A DNA stretch of 64,000 nucleotides, from the NCBI GenBank assembly GCA_017644045.1, contig JAEPMI010000007.1:1-64000 (forward strand). The letters run 5' to 3'. This DNA is from Deltaproteobacteria bacterium (lineage in GTDB: Bacteria > Myxococcota_A > Polyangia > Polyangiales > Houyiibacteriaceae). The position numbers and the translations under genes are program-made. Of the stretch, positions 27,300 to 36,031 are shown piece by piece. The notes under the pieces are model-generated. The model saw only the letters and a program-made list of their open reading frames with translations. It was not told where the DNA came from and made no database searches. The stretch's first letter is position 1, and each line of letters begins with the position of its first letter.

Positions 27300-28612
27300 G
27301 CGCGCTCCTCCAGGCTCGCCCGGATCTCGGGGATCATCGCCTGCAGCGTCTCTGCGTCGTTCAAGCTCGGCTCGGCGAGCGTGCGCGCCAGCAGGGCCTC
27401 GAGGACGTCGCCCACGATGCGCCCTCCCCCGCCGAGCGCGGCGATCACCTCGCGCCCGCCAACCGCCAGGTCGCCGATCGCGAGCGGCACATCCGAGTCC
27501 GCCACGCGCTCGAGCGCGGCGAGCAGCCCCTCTGGGGCCGTGCCGTCCGAGGCGATGGCCACGGCTCGGGCGAGCCGGCTCACGAGGCCGAGCTCATCCC
27601 GCCCGACGCGGCTCACGAACGCGCGGAGCCCCGCGTCGTCGGTGGCGTCCAGCGCGAGCAGCGCCTCGTGATGGCGGACGGCGTGGCCGGCCTCCCGACG
27701 CTCGATCTTCGAGAAGCGGTAGTCGGCGAACCAGGTCTCGACCAGCTCGGCGCTGGTCTTCGCGTGAGCGCCGGCCTCGGCGCCGCGGGCTCGGCCCACG
27801 CAGTGGAGCGCGGCCGCGACGCGCTCGTGCCCGGGCCCCTTCGATGCGTCGAGCGCGCGCATGGAGCGCGCGAAGAGGTCGCCCGCGCCGTCGTCGATGT
27901 CGGCCAGCGCGCCCAACGCGGGGCAGGTGCGCCCCAGGATGCCCGTCCGGCGCATGACCTCGAAGGCCGGCGATGGCCTCTCGGCCTTCATGGCCTTGAG
28001 CCACTCCTCGCGGACCCGCTCGGGGCTGACCTTCTCGTACACGTCGAGCGCACCGGCGAAGGCCGCCTCGGTCTCGGGCTCGAGCTCGAAGCCGAGGGTC
28101 GCCACGAAACGCGCGCCCCGCAGAATGCGGAGGCCGTCCTCCGCGAAGCGCTGCGCCGGCTCGCCGACCGCCCGCATCTGTCGCGCCTCGAGGTCTGCCA
28201 GCCCGCCATGGGGGTCGACGATGAGCTTCGCCGTCGGCTCGTAGGCGATGGCGTTCACCGTGAAGTCGCGCCGCGCGAGGTCGTCGGCGATGTCGTCCAC
28301 GAAGGTGACCTCGTCCGGGCGGCGCCCGTCGCTGTAGTCGCCGTCCCCGCGCAGCGTGGTGACCTCGAAGCCCTCGTCGCCGAGCATCACGGTCACGGTG
28401 CCGTGCTGGATGCCGGTGGGAATCACCCGCCGGAAGGTCTTCTGCACCTGCTTCGGTCGCGCGCTGGTGGCCACGTCCCAGTCTCCGACCGCTCGTCCGA
28501 GGAGCAGGTCGCGGACGCAGCCACCCACGATCCACGCACGAAACCCCGCGTCGCGGAGCCGCGCGCAGAGCTCGAGGACCCGCTGAGGTACGGCGTCGTG
28601 GGGGAAGTCCAC
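27296..28612 (-). CDS. CCA-adding enzyme / poly(A) polymerase family tRNA nucleotidyltransferase
   Basis: 438 aa, GTG start. Class II nucleotidyltransferase head: IVGGCVRDLLLGRAVGDWDVAT, with the catalytic pair D44 and D46. Further family motifs are RRDFTVNAIAYEP and RILRGARFVATLGFELEPET. The C-terminal half (about 240-438) holds an HD-like helical region (VAAALHCVGRARG, GHAVRHHEALL) in which a complete HD pair is not obvious. It either completes tRNA 3' CCA ends or adds poly(A) tails; sequence alone does not separate the two. First gene of a coupled pair with the PHP phosphatase. Confidence 0.88.
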   Translation of the reverse strand: MDFPHDAVPQRVLELCARLRDAGFRAWIVGGCVRDLLLGRAVGDWDVATSARPKQVQKTFRRVIPTGIQHGTVTVMLGDEGFEVTTLRGDGDYSDGRRPDEVTFVDDIADDLARRDFTVNAIAYEPTAKLIVDPHGGLADLEARQMRAVGEPAQRFAEDGLRILRGARFVATLGFELEPETEAAFAGALDVYEKVSPERVREEWLKAMKAERPSPAFEVMRRTGILGRTCPALGALADIDDGAGDLFARSMRALDASKGPGHERVAAALHCVGRARGAEAGAHAKTSAELVETWFADYRFSKIERREAGHAVRHHEALLALDATDDAGLRAFVSRVGRDELGLVSRLARAVAIASDGTAPEGLLAALERVADSDVPLAIGDLAVGGREVIAALGGGGRIVGDVLEALLARTLAEPSLNDAETLQAMIPEIRASLEERA

Positions 28613-28690
28613 GGCGCACCCATAATACGGGCGAGCCGTGGCCGCACGCTCGCTAGGTGGCAGCGCGTGATCCCGCCCGGTTGAAGGCCG

Positions 28691-31366
28691 CTACGTGGGC
28701 ATCTTCGCGCCGGGCTCGGTGGTCTCGCCCTCGAGCGGCTCGAGCGCGTAGTGCTCGCTGTCGCGGAGCCGCTGGCGGATCTCGTCCGCGCGGGCCCGGA
28801 GGCTCATCGCCTCGTGCATGGTGGTCGGCTCCCCGTCGGCGCCTGCCTCCAGGAAGCCGGCCATCGCCTCGAGCGACGCGGCCAGCTCGATCTGGTTGCC
28901 CAGTTCCTCGAAGAGGGAGATGGAGCGCGCGAAGGCGTCGCGCGCCTTCTGGTGCTCTTCGCCGCCCCACCCGGCGGCCGCGCCGATCTCACCGAGGGTC
29001 CGAAGCGCCATGCCCAGGAAGGGCTTGCCGCGGGCCTGCTCGAAGAGCCGGATCGAGCGCTGGATGTCCGCGCGAGCCGCGTTGTGGTCGTGGCTGGCCA
29101 GCCGCGCCTTGGCGAGGCCCCGGAGGATCTCGCCCTCGAGAATGCGGTCGCCGAGGGTCGCGGAGATGGCTTCCGCCCGCTCGAGGGTCGCGATGGCCTT
29201 ATCCGCTTGGTCCAGCCGGTAGTAGGACTCGCCCAGGTTCGTGAGGATGACGGCCTGGCGCATCCGGTCACCGACCGAGCGCGCGACCTCCAGCGCCTCG
29301 TCGAAGAGCTCGATGGCCCGCTCGTCGGTGCCGTCGTCCTGATGGATGGTGCCGAGGTTGTTGAGGGTCTGGGCGATGCCGGGTCGGTCGCCGATCTCCT
29401 GGCGGAGGAGGAGCGCGCTCTCGAACGCCTGCTTGGCCTCCGCGAAGCGGCCCGAGTCCTGGTAGACGAGCCCGAGGTTGTTCTGGCTGAGCGCAATGGA
29501 GCGCTTGGTGCCCTTGTCCTCGCCGACGGCGAGCTCCTTCCGGAGCTCGAGCGCCTTCACCATGAAGCGCTCCGCGGCCTCGTAGTTGCCGCGCATCCAG
29601 TGGACCTTGCCGATGTCGTCGATGGACGAGGCGACGCCCCGCTCGTCACCCGCGGCGACGAAGAGCGCCTGGCCGGTCCCGAGGTGGCGCATGGCCTCGT
29701 CGAGGTGGCCGATGCTCCGGTAGAGCCGGCCGAGGCGGTTGTGGGCCACCCCACCCTTCGCCTTGAGGTCCAGCCGGTAGGCGATGTCGAGCATTTCGCG
29801 GAAGGCGGCGAGCGCGGCCTCGTTCTGACCGCTGAGCTGGAGCACGTCGCCGTGGTGGTGGAGGCCGTCGAGGCGGCGGCGGATGTCCTGGTCGCCCAGG
29901 AGCTCGAGCCCCTTGTCGTAGAGGTCGGCCGCCTTCGCGTTGGCGTAGCGCGAGCGCGCCCGGTCGCCGGCGTCGAGGTAGTAGTGGGCGGCCCGCTCGG
30001 TGGCCCCGCCGAGCTCGTGGTGGTGTCCGAGCATCTCGAGCTGGGCCTCGCCGCGCGCGGTGAGCCGGAACTCGAGCCACTCGGCGATCACCCGGTGATG
30101 GCGGCGGCGCCGCGTGCGGCTCGTGAGCCTGTGCAGCGTCTCGCGCTCGAGGTTGTGCTTGAAGGCGAACTCGATCTCTCCATCGAGGCTCGAGTCCGGC
30201 ATCGGCAGCACGTAGTCGCGGTCCGCCAGGTTCCGGAGGGTCTCCTCGAAGTGCGCGACGAGGCTCTCGTGCCCGCCCCAGAGATCCGGCGTCTTGGCCT
30301 CGATGCGACTGAGCGCGACGAGAGCGCCGAGCCAGAACACGCCGCCCATGGTGGCGGCCTTCTCGAGGACCTCGCGCTCGGCGGGCGTCAGGCTGCTGAT
30401 GCGCGCGCTGATCGCGTCTTCGACGGTGAGCGGGAGCTGTGCGCGGTCCAACCGGTCCGGAAACGCTTCCCACCCACTCTCGCCCTCGCGGAGCACGCCG
30501 GCCTCGAAGAAAGCACGCACCATCTGCTCGAGCAGGTAGGGCGTGCCACCGGCCACGTCCACGGCGGCGTCGACCAGCTCGTCGGGGGGATCCGGCAGCG
30601 GGTCGAGCAGCTTGAGCATCAATGTGGCGGCGTCGTCCGGCCCCAGCGGTCCGAGCTCGAGCTTGCTGTGGTGAGCCCCGGTCTGGAGCCACTCGGGGCG
30701 CCGCGCCAGCAGCTCCGGGCGCGAGCTGATGAGCCCGAGCATGGGCGCGTTCTGCAGCGAGCCGATGAGGTACTCGACCAGCTCGAGGGTCTCCTCCTGC
30801 GCCCAGTGCAGGTCCTCGATGCAGAGGATCATGGGGTGCTGCTGCGCGTCGGCCTCGAGGAAGCGGCGAAGAACCGCCTGGCTCACCCGAGCGAACTGGC
30901 GCGGGTCGTCCTCGACGGCTTGGGAGAACGGCGACTCCGGGAAGTCGAGGTTGAGGTAGGCGCCGAGGAAGTGGAGGAACTCCGAGACGCGGTGGTCGCC
31001 GAGGACCTGCTCGACGTCCGCGCGGAAGCTCTTCTTGACCGCGGAGGTCGGGGTCCCTTCGATGACGCCGAAGCGCGCGCGAAGCAGGCGCTGCACGACG
31101 GAGAACGCCGGCTCACCGTCGGCGCAGACGGCCCGGTAGACGCGAATGGTCCGCGAGCGCTCCTGGGCGCGCTGGAGGAACTCCGCGACGAGACGCGACT
31201 TGCCCACCCCGGCGCTGCCGATGACGGTCACCGCCTGGGGCGTGTGGGTCCCATCCGACTCGGCGGCGAGCGCCCGACCGAGCGCCTCTTCGAGCTCGCG
31301 GAGCTCCGGTCCGCGGCCCACGATCGGCGTCTTCGGAAGCGCCCGCGGCTGATTGATGTCCATCAT
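28691..31366 (-). CDS. AAA/STAND-type ATPase with C-terminal TPR array
   Basis: 891 aa from the ATG at 31366 (purine-rich GGGGTGGAGAG upstream; ATG-ATG). Walker A is GSAGVGKS at residues 50-57, Walker B is MILCIEDLHWAQ near 190. A winged-helix-like middle (AEREVLEKAATMGGVFWLGALVAL) and long helical stretch lead to at least eight TPRs (for example HNRLGRLYRSIGHLDEAMRHL, QNNLGLVYQDSGRFAEAKQAF, LNNLGTIHQDDGTDERAIELF) to about residue 800. The domain set is that of MalT/AfsR-like predicted ATPases, but no kinase, cyclase or DNA-binding domain is fused, so the output partner must be separate. Possibly a signal-sensing scaffold. Confidence 0.85.
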   Translation of the reverse strand: MMDINQPRALPKTPIVGRGPELRELEEALGRALAAESDGTHTPQAVTVIGSAGVGKSRLVAEFLQRAQERSRTIRVYRAVCADGEPAFSVVQRLLRARFGVIEGTPTSAVKKSFRADVEQVLGDHRVSEFLHFLGAYLNLDFPESPFSQAVEDDPRQFARVSQAVLRRFLEADAQQHPMILCIEDLHWAQEETLELVEYLIGSLQNAPMLGLISSRPELLARRPEWLQTGAHHSKLELGPLGPDDAATLMLKLLDPLPDPPDELVDAAVDVAGGTPYLLEQMVRAFFEAGVLREGESGWEAFPDRLDRAQLPLTVEDAISARISSLTPAEREVLEKAATMGGVFWLGALVALSRIEAKTPDLWGGHESLVAHFEETLRNLADRDYVLPMPDSSLDGEIEFAFKHNLERETLHRLTSRTRRRRHHRVIAEWLEFRLTARGEAQLEMLGHHHELGGATERAAHYYLDAGDRARSRYANAKAADLYDKGLELLGDQDIRRRLDGLHHHGDVLQLSGQNEAALAAFREMLDIAYRLDLKAKGGVAHNRLGRLYRSIGHLDEAMRHLGTGQALFVAAGDERGVASSIDDIGKVHWMRGNYEAAERFMVKALELRKELAVGEDKGTKRSIALSQNNLGLVYQDSGRFAEAKQAFESALLLRQEIGDRPGIAQTLNNLGTIHQDDGTDERAIELFDEALEVARSVGDRMRQAVILTNLGESYYRLDQADKAIATLERAEAISATLGDRILEGEILRGLAKARLASHDHNAARADIQRSIRLFEQARGKPFLGMALRTLGEIGAAAGWGGEEHQKARDAFARSISLFEELGNQIELAASLEAMAGFLEAGADGEPTTMHEAMSLRARADEIRQRLRDSEHYALEPLEGETTEPGAKMPT

Positions 31367-31486
31367 CGACTCTCCACCCCTCTTTTTACACGACATCACG
31401 CGGTTCCGGGCCGATCGGGCCAGGAAGGGTGACCCCTCGCGCAGCCGCGTGTAGCAATCGATCGTCGTAGGGGCCACCTTCCACCG

Positions 31487-32665
31487 GTGCGAATCCGCAA
31501 AGCCCGTCCCGAACGATTCGGCGCGATGGTCGCGACCGAGGACCCGCCGGCGCTGATCGCCGTCGACCGGCCGATGGCTCGGCGCATCGGTATCGAGGGT
31601 GGCTCGCTGTGGATCGGCGATGATCCCGGGCTCTCGCTTCCGGTCCTCGAGGGACCGACCGAAGTCCACCTCGCGGTCACCGACCGGTGCCCCGCCGGTT
31701 GCACCGCCTGCTACGCCGATGCGACGCCGCAAGGACACGAGCCGACGCTGGACGAGCTGCGGTCTCGGCTCGACCGGCTCGCGGAGGCCGGCGCGTTCTC
31801 GGTCGCGCTCGGGGGCGGCGAAGGCTCGCTCAGGGCCGACCTCCCCGAGGTCATCGCTCACGCCCGCTCGGTCGGGCTCGTCCCCACGCTGACCACGAGC
31901 GGCCTCGGCATCACGCCGGCGCGCGCAGCCGCACTGAGCGACATGGCCCAGATCAACGTCAGCTGGGACGGGCCGGCGGAGCTCTATGCGTCGGTCCGCG
32001 GCTACGACGGTGCGCGCGGGGCCGAGCGCGCGGTGCGGGTGCTCCAGGACGCCGGGATCCCGGTCGGGCTGAACACCGTACTGACCGAGCGCACGCTCGC
32101 GGGGCTCGACGCCATCGGTGAAGGGGCCGAGCGGCTCGGCGCCGTGGAGCTGCAGCTGCTCCGGCTCAAGCCGAGCGGCCGCGGGAAGCTCCACTACCTC
32201 GCGCTCCGGCCCTCGCCCGCGAAGCTCGCCGAGCTGCCCGAGCACCTGGAGCGGCTCTCGGCGCGCGGCTCGTTCGCGGTCCGGGTGGACTGCGCGCTCG
32301 TGCCCTTCCTCGCAGGGAGCTTCGATGTGGCGCGCCTCCAGCAGTTCGGTGTCAACGGCTGCGAGGCCGGTCGCTCATTGATGACCGTCGGTGCCGCCGG
32401 TGCAGTGGGTCCCTGCTCCTTCTGGGGATCGGCCGACGTCGCGCTCGACGAGCGGAGCTGGGCCGAGGACCCGACCCTCGAAGCGTTCCGCGCGTACGCA
32501 CAGGATCCACCCGAGCCCTGCGCGAGCTGCCCCGCGGGGGCGGTCTGCCGCGGCGGCTGCCGGATCGTCAGTCGCCATCTCGCGGGCGACGCTTTCGTGC
32601 CCGACCCGGAGTGTCCCCGGGTGCGCGCTCACGGCTCCGGGAACGACCGGAGCGAGGCCACGTAG
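31487..32665 (+). CDS. Radical SAM/SPASM protein with PqqD-like N-terminus
   Basis: 392 aa, GTG start. Radical SAM cysteines C68, C72, C75 (DRCPAGCTACYAD, the CxxxCxxC motif) and a GGGEGS motif bind the cluster and SAM. The C-terminus has the seven-Cys SPASM pattern: CEAG, GPCSF, PCASCPAGAVCRGGC and DPEC, for auxiliary Fe-S clusters. Residues 1-45 (RPERFGAMVATEDPPALIAV) resemble the peptide-recognition start of RiPP-type SPASM maturases; this is an inference from pattern. Its last 37 nt overlap the end of a minus-strand membrane-protein gene, part of a run that includes a 67-aa single-Cys protein which could be its substrate. PqqE or sulfatase-maturase identity is not supported by context. 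Confidence 0.87.
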   Translation: MRIRKARPERFGAMVATEDPPALIAVDRPMARRIGIEGGSLWIGDDPGLSLPVLEGPTEVHLAVTDRCPAGCTACYADATPQGHEPTLDELRSRLDRLAEAGAFSVALGGGEGSLRADLPEVIAHARSVGLVPTLTTSGLGITPARAAALSDMAQINVSWDGPAELYASVRGYDGARGAERAVRVLQDAGIPVGLNTVLTERTLAGLDAIGEGAERLGAVELQLLRLKPSGRGKLHYLALRPSPAKLAELPEHLERLSARGSFAVRVDCALVPFLAGSFDVARLQQFGVNGCEAGRSLMTVGAAGAVGPCSFWGSADVALDERSWAEDPTLEAFRAYAQDPPEPCASCPAGAVCRGGCRIVSRHLAGDAFVPDPECPRVRAHGSGNDRSEAT

Positions 32666-33084
32666 GTCCCGAGCGCGACGACGACGAGGCAGAGCACGGC
32701 GGCGGCGCCGTAGGCCGCGGCGGAGAATCGGCGAATGCGACGTGCCTCCGGGGTTCGCTGTCTGGCGGTCGCGAACGCGGCGACCGTGGCGCCCATGGTG
32801 AGCGCGATGACCGCGAACGCGAGGTGCTCCTTGGTCTCGAAGAGCCAGCCCGCGCCCCGATCGAACGCGAAGAGCTGGCGCTTCACGATCTCCCGATAGG
32901 GCTCGTAGATGAAGAGCCCGAGGCCGAAGGCGACGCTGGTGACGACCGCCGTGAGCCCGACCGACCATCGGGCGCCGCGGCTCAGCGGCTTTCCACGGCG
33001 GAGCAGCCACGCCGGGTGCATCAACGCGACCGCCGCGAGGATGCCGAAGTGCCCATGGAGGCTCTCGAGGAGGCGGAGGAACAC
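32629..33084 (-). CDS. Small membrane protein with His-bearing helices
   Basis: 151 aa, GTG start 6 nt after the previous gene. Four membrane helices (about 11-30, 40-60, 86-106, 122-144). His residues sit at or in helix ends (LHGHFGILAAVALMHPAWLL; ETKEHLAFAVIALT), an arrangement compatible with haem b or metal binding but not proof of it. No family recognised. Last gene of the minus-strand run from the porin; it overlaps the radical SAM gene end by 37 nt, so the pair is locked together physically. Confidence 0.68.
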   Translation of the reverse strand: MFLRLLESLHGHFGILAAVALMHPAWLLRRGKPLSRGARWSVGLTAVVTSVAFGLGLFIYEPYREIVKRQLFAFDRGAGWLFETKEHLAFAVIALTMGATVAAFATARQRTPEARRIRRFSAAAYGAAAVLCLVVVALGTYVASLRSFPEP

Positions 33085-33090
33085 GGCGTC

Positions 33091-33387
33091 TCAGGGATAG
33101 AAGGCCGCGAGGGCGAGCACGAGCGCGGTGAATCCCGCGGCCGAGGCGAAGGGGGGCCATCGGTGGTGCCCCTCGCCCCCGCGGACGCGGGAGGCGACGA
33201 CCGCGAGCACGAGGGCCAACCAGACGGCGGTCGACGAACGCCAGTAGAACGCGGTGTGGGCGTCTCGGACGACGCCGAGCGGATCGCCGACCCCGCCCTG
33301 CCAGCGCTCGAAGAGGCGCTGCGCGAGGTAGGCGAGCGGCGCCGCGACCGCGAAGACGAGAGCGCCGCGCGCGACCCGAGCTCTCAC
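33091..33387 (-). CDS. Small membrane protein (3 helices)
   Basis: 98 aa from a GTG overlapping the stop of the 67-aa gene (GTGA). Three hydrophobic helices (about 8-23, 50-67, 80-97) with a loop containing DAHTAFYWRSS and a GEGHHRW segment. It ends AAFYP. Same style as the 151-aa neighbour; the two together could form a membrane complex, perhaps with metal or haem via the His. Not recognised as any known family. Confidence 0.62.
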   Translation of the reverse strand: MRARVARGALVFAVAAPLAYLAQRLFERWQGGVGDPLGVVRDAHTAFYWRSSTAVWLALVLAVVASRVRGGEGHHRWPPFASAAGFTALVLALAAFYP

Positions 33388-33587
33388 GAGTCGTCCTCCG
33401 GCTCTTCGGTCGTTTCTTCGTCCGGCTCGGGGTCCTTGCGGAGCAGCACCGCGGTGGCCGCCACCACTGCGCTCGCCGCGACGGTCGAGAGAAAGAGAAA
33501 GTCGACGATGCTCCCGATCGACGAGCAGTTCGCCGAGCGTCCGAAGTGCACCGAGAGCACGCGGCCCTCGTTTCGCTCCTCGCTCAT
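33384..33587 (-). CDS. 67-aa single-Cys small membrane protein (candidate radical-SAM substrate)
   Basis: 67 aa, ATG overlapping the TPR gene stop (ATGA). The N-terminal 26 residues contain HFGRSANCSSIGS with the only cysteine. One membrane helix (about 27-49, FLFLSTVAASAVVAATAVLL) then RKDPEPDEE and an acidic tail. The size, the compact Cys/Ser/Gly motif and the presence of a SPASM radical SAM gene 0.7 kb away converging on the same module make it a candidate modified peptide or cofactor-bearing small subunit. That is inference; a plain structural small protein remains possible. Confidence 0.6.
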   Translation of the reverse strand: MSEERNEGRVLSVHFGRSANCSSIGSIVDFLFLSTVAASAVVAATAVLLRKDPEPDEETTEEPEDDS

Positions 33588-34537
33588 GGTCCGACTCCGA
33601 GCATGGCGCCGCGCTCCACGAGCACCAGGTACCCGATGGCCAGCTGCCCCGCCACCACCGCCAACGCGCCCAGTCGACGGCGCCCACGGCTCGCGTCCTC
33701 TTCGGTGAGCGCGGCCCCGAGCCAGCTCGAGGCCAGGAGCAGCGGCGCGCTGGCCAGCGCGAGGAAGCCGAAGGTGTCCCAGGCCTCGTGGTCGTAGCGG
33801 GTGGCGATGAGCCAGGGGATCCCGAGTACCCAGGCCCCGAGCATCAGACGGCCTGGACGAAGGGTGCGCCGAGCGATCGCCCGATCGAAGCGGAGCCGGG
33901 TGAGGAACGCGAAGCAGAGCAGGAAGAGGCCGAGCACGCCGAGCGCGATCCAGCGCCCGGTCGCGACGCGCAGCCCGGTCGCGATCCGCTCGCGCTCGTT
34001 CTCGTCCGCGGCCTCGAGCGCTCCCAGCGCCTCGTCGAGACGACCCTGCCCCTCCAGCGCGCGCGCCAGTCCTCGGCGCGCCGCCTCTCGGACGTTCGCG
34101 GGCGCATCGGGATCGGCACGCAGCATCCGGAACACGTCCTCGGCGCGGTCGCCGTGCCCGAGCTCGAGCCAGCGGTCCGCCAGCAGCAGGCGCGCCTCGA
34201 CCCGAACCGGCCCGCGCGGAAACTCCGCGACCCTGGACTCGAACGCGGCGAGCCCGGCTTCGGTGGCCGGCTCGGCTCGTGCGCGGAGCAGCGCCGCCAG
34301 CGGTTCGAAGTCGCCTTCCCCGCGCTCCTCCAGGTACGCACGACGCGCCTGCGCGCGAGCCGCCAACCGATGAGTGGGGTGTGCGTCGACGAGTCGCCCG
34401 TAGGCCGCGACCGCCGCCGCGGGATCGAAGCGGCGCTCGGCATCCCGGGCCTCGCTCCAGAGCTCGCCCGGGTCGGGCGGCTCCTGAGCGGACGCGAGAC
34501 CCGCAGAGAGGACCAGCGCGAATGCCGCGGCGCGCAA
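33584..34537 (-). CDS. TPR-containing membrane protein
   Basis: 317 aa from a TTG at 34537, 4 nt after the phosphatase stop. Signal peptide MRAAAFALVLSAGLASAQ; periplasmic TPR-like repeats at about 25-190 (WSEARDAERRFDPAAAVAAYGRLVDAHP, ADRWLELGHGDRAEDVFRML, GLARALEGQGRLDEALGALE). Then about three or four membrane helices from residue 195 to the end. The N-out TPR / membrane tail layout is common in proteins that organise envelope complexes. The next gene overlaps by 4 nt. Function unknown. Confidence 0.72.
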   Translation of the reverse strand: MRAAAFALVLSAGLASAQEPPDPGELWSEARDAERRFDPAAAVAAYGRLVDAHPTHRLAARAQARRAYLEERGEGDFEPLAALLRARAEPATEAGLAAFESRVAEFPRGPVRVEARLLLADRWLELGHGDRAEDVFRMLRADPDAPANVREAARRGLARALEGQGRLDEALGALEAADENERERIATGLRVATGRWIALGVLGLFLLCFAFLTRLRFDRAIARRTLRPGRLMLGAWVLGIPWLIATRYDHEAWDTFGFLALASAPLLLASSWLGAALTEEDASRGRRRLGALAVVAGQLAIGYLVLVERGAMLGVGP

Positions 34538-34541
34538 GGGC

Positions 34542-36026
34542 CTACTTCACGTAGCTGAACTGATCGATGACCGCGTCCGTGAGGACGTTGCGCGCGGTGA
34601 TCGTGATCGTGCGGTCCTCGATCTCGACGACCGCGTAGTTCGTCTGCGAGAAGGCCGTGTTGGTGAAGGGGCACTCCTCGGAGACGTCGTAGATCGGCGC
34701 GCCGACGCCGGCGGCGACGAGGTAGAGGGTGCCGCTCGGGTCGCCGGAGCCAGTGCCCGGGTTGCCGATCTCGGGGACGCCGTTCGCGCCCGACGTCGCG
34801 AGCACGCCCTGGCCACCCTCGAGACCGCGGATCGGGTTCGAGCGCTCGTACACGTGGTTGTGCCCCGTGAACACGATGTCGACCTGGTACTCGTCGAAGA
34901 TCGGCTGCCAGGCGCCGCGGAGGTTCTGGTCGGGTCGGTGCGTGCTGAGGCACGTGTAGAAGGGCCGGTGGTGAACGGCGAACACCCAGGGCGTCACGCT
35001 GCGGTCGACCGCCGCGAGGTCCGCGCGCATCCACTCGGCCTGGGCGCCGTTGAGGATCCCCTCGTCCGCGACGGTGTCGTTGAGCATGAGGAAGTGGGCG
35101 TTGGCGTAGTCGAACGAGTACCACTCCTCGCCCTGCCCTCGCTCCTCGGCGGAGACGTCCTGCGGCATCGCGAACTGCGCGAGGTAGTTCGTGGAGAGGT
35201 TGTCGTGGTTGCCGTTGGACATGAAGATCGGGAAGGTCCCGAGCGCGTCCGAGATGGTGAAGCCATCGACCGAGGCACTGAAGAAGTCGTTCCAGTTGAC
35301 CTGGAGCGTGCCGAGGAAGACCGCGTCGCCGCTGAAGACTTCCATGTCGACGCCGGCGTCGACCATTCGCTGCTGCGACAGGGTCCAGGCGTCCTCCACG
35401 TTGTTCCGGCTGTCGCCGGTGGCGCCAAAGGACCAGGGGTCGGTGCTCCCCAGGCTCGGGGCCGTCGAGTAGCTGCGCACCGGGCTCCACGCGCCGGGGG
35501 CGCCGACCTTGTAGTAGTAGGTGGTCGCCGGATCGAGGCCGCAGACGTGCACCTCGTGGATGCGCACGAAGCCGGAGTCGATCAGGCTCTCCACCGTGGT
35601 CTCGTAGACGAAGGTGTGACCGCTGGCCTCCATGACGTCGGTGCCCGCGGCGTCGGCACCGGAGACGGCCGCCTGGTCGGTGCCGTAGAGGATCGTGCTG
35701 ACCTTCGTGTCGAGGTCGGTGCTCCAGTTCACGTTGAAGGTCGACGTCGTGTCGTCGCTGACGCCGACGTGGACGTGGATGGGGTCCGCGTCGGCACCGA
35801 CGTCCTCGCCGCCGCGCTCGAACGAGACGACCAGCGGTGTCGAGACCTCGTAGGAGCAGCCGTCCGGCGTGTAGGAGTGCTCCTCGAGCACGATCGGCAT
35901 GCCCATGTCGCGGCCGGGGTTGGGCGGACCCATGTCTTCGGCGGACTGGACGGGCCCGGTGTCCTCGCACGGATAGAGGCCGAGGAGCAGGAGCGGGAGG
36001 AAGGCAAAGTGCGCGCGGTACGTCAT
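34542..36026 (-). CDS. Purple-acid-phosphatase-like metallophosphoesterase
   Basis: 494 aa from the ATG at 36026. The N-terminal hydrophobic segment ends GLYPC, a weak lipobox, so it is exported. A fibronectin-like N-terminal domain (about 60-170) precedes the calcineurin-type fold, with metal-binding blocks GATGDSR, FSGDAVF, SNGNHDN, FAVHHRP and FTGHNHVYE all in the expected order. Such enzymes hydrolyse phosphomonoesters outside the cytoplasm to release phosphate. It lies 5 nt after a phosphate-porin-like gene behind a Pho-box-like site, which fits phosphate scavenging well. Confidence 0.87.
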   Translation of the reverse strand: MTYRAHFAFLPLLLLGLYPCEDTGPVQSAEDMGPPNPGRDMGMPIVLEEHSYTPDGCSYEVSTPLVVSFERGGEDVGADADPIHVHVGVSDDTTSTFNVNWSTDLDTKVSTILYGTDQAAVSGADAAGTDVMEASGHTFVYETTVESLIDSGFVRIHEVHVCGLDPATTYYYKVGAPGAWSPVRSYSTAPSLGSTDPWSFGATGDSRNNVEDAWTLSQQRMVDAGVDMEVFSGDAVFLGTLQVNWNDFFSASVDGFTISDALGTFPIFMSNGNHDNLSTNYLAQFAMPQDVSAEERGQGEEWYSFDYANAHFLMLNDTVADEGILNGAQAEWMRADLAAVDRSVTPWVFAVHHRPFYTCLSTHRPDQNLRGAWQPIFDEYQVDIVFTGHNHVYERSNPIRGLEGGQGVLATSGANGVPEIGNPGTGSGDPSGTLYLVAAGVGAPIYDVSEECPFTNTAFSQTNYAVVEIEDRTITITARNVLTDAVIDQFSYVK

Positions 36027-36031
36027 GTTGG

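Noticed and set aside
28751-31432. An 893-aa plus-strand frame
   Set aside because: Antisense of the AAA/TPR gene. The minus strand has Walker motifs, repeats and a ribosome site.
31487-32665. PqqE or an anaerobic sulfatase maturase
   Set aside because: No pqq genes or sulfatases are in the window, and the SPASM and N-terminal pattern is general to the family.
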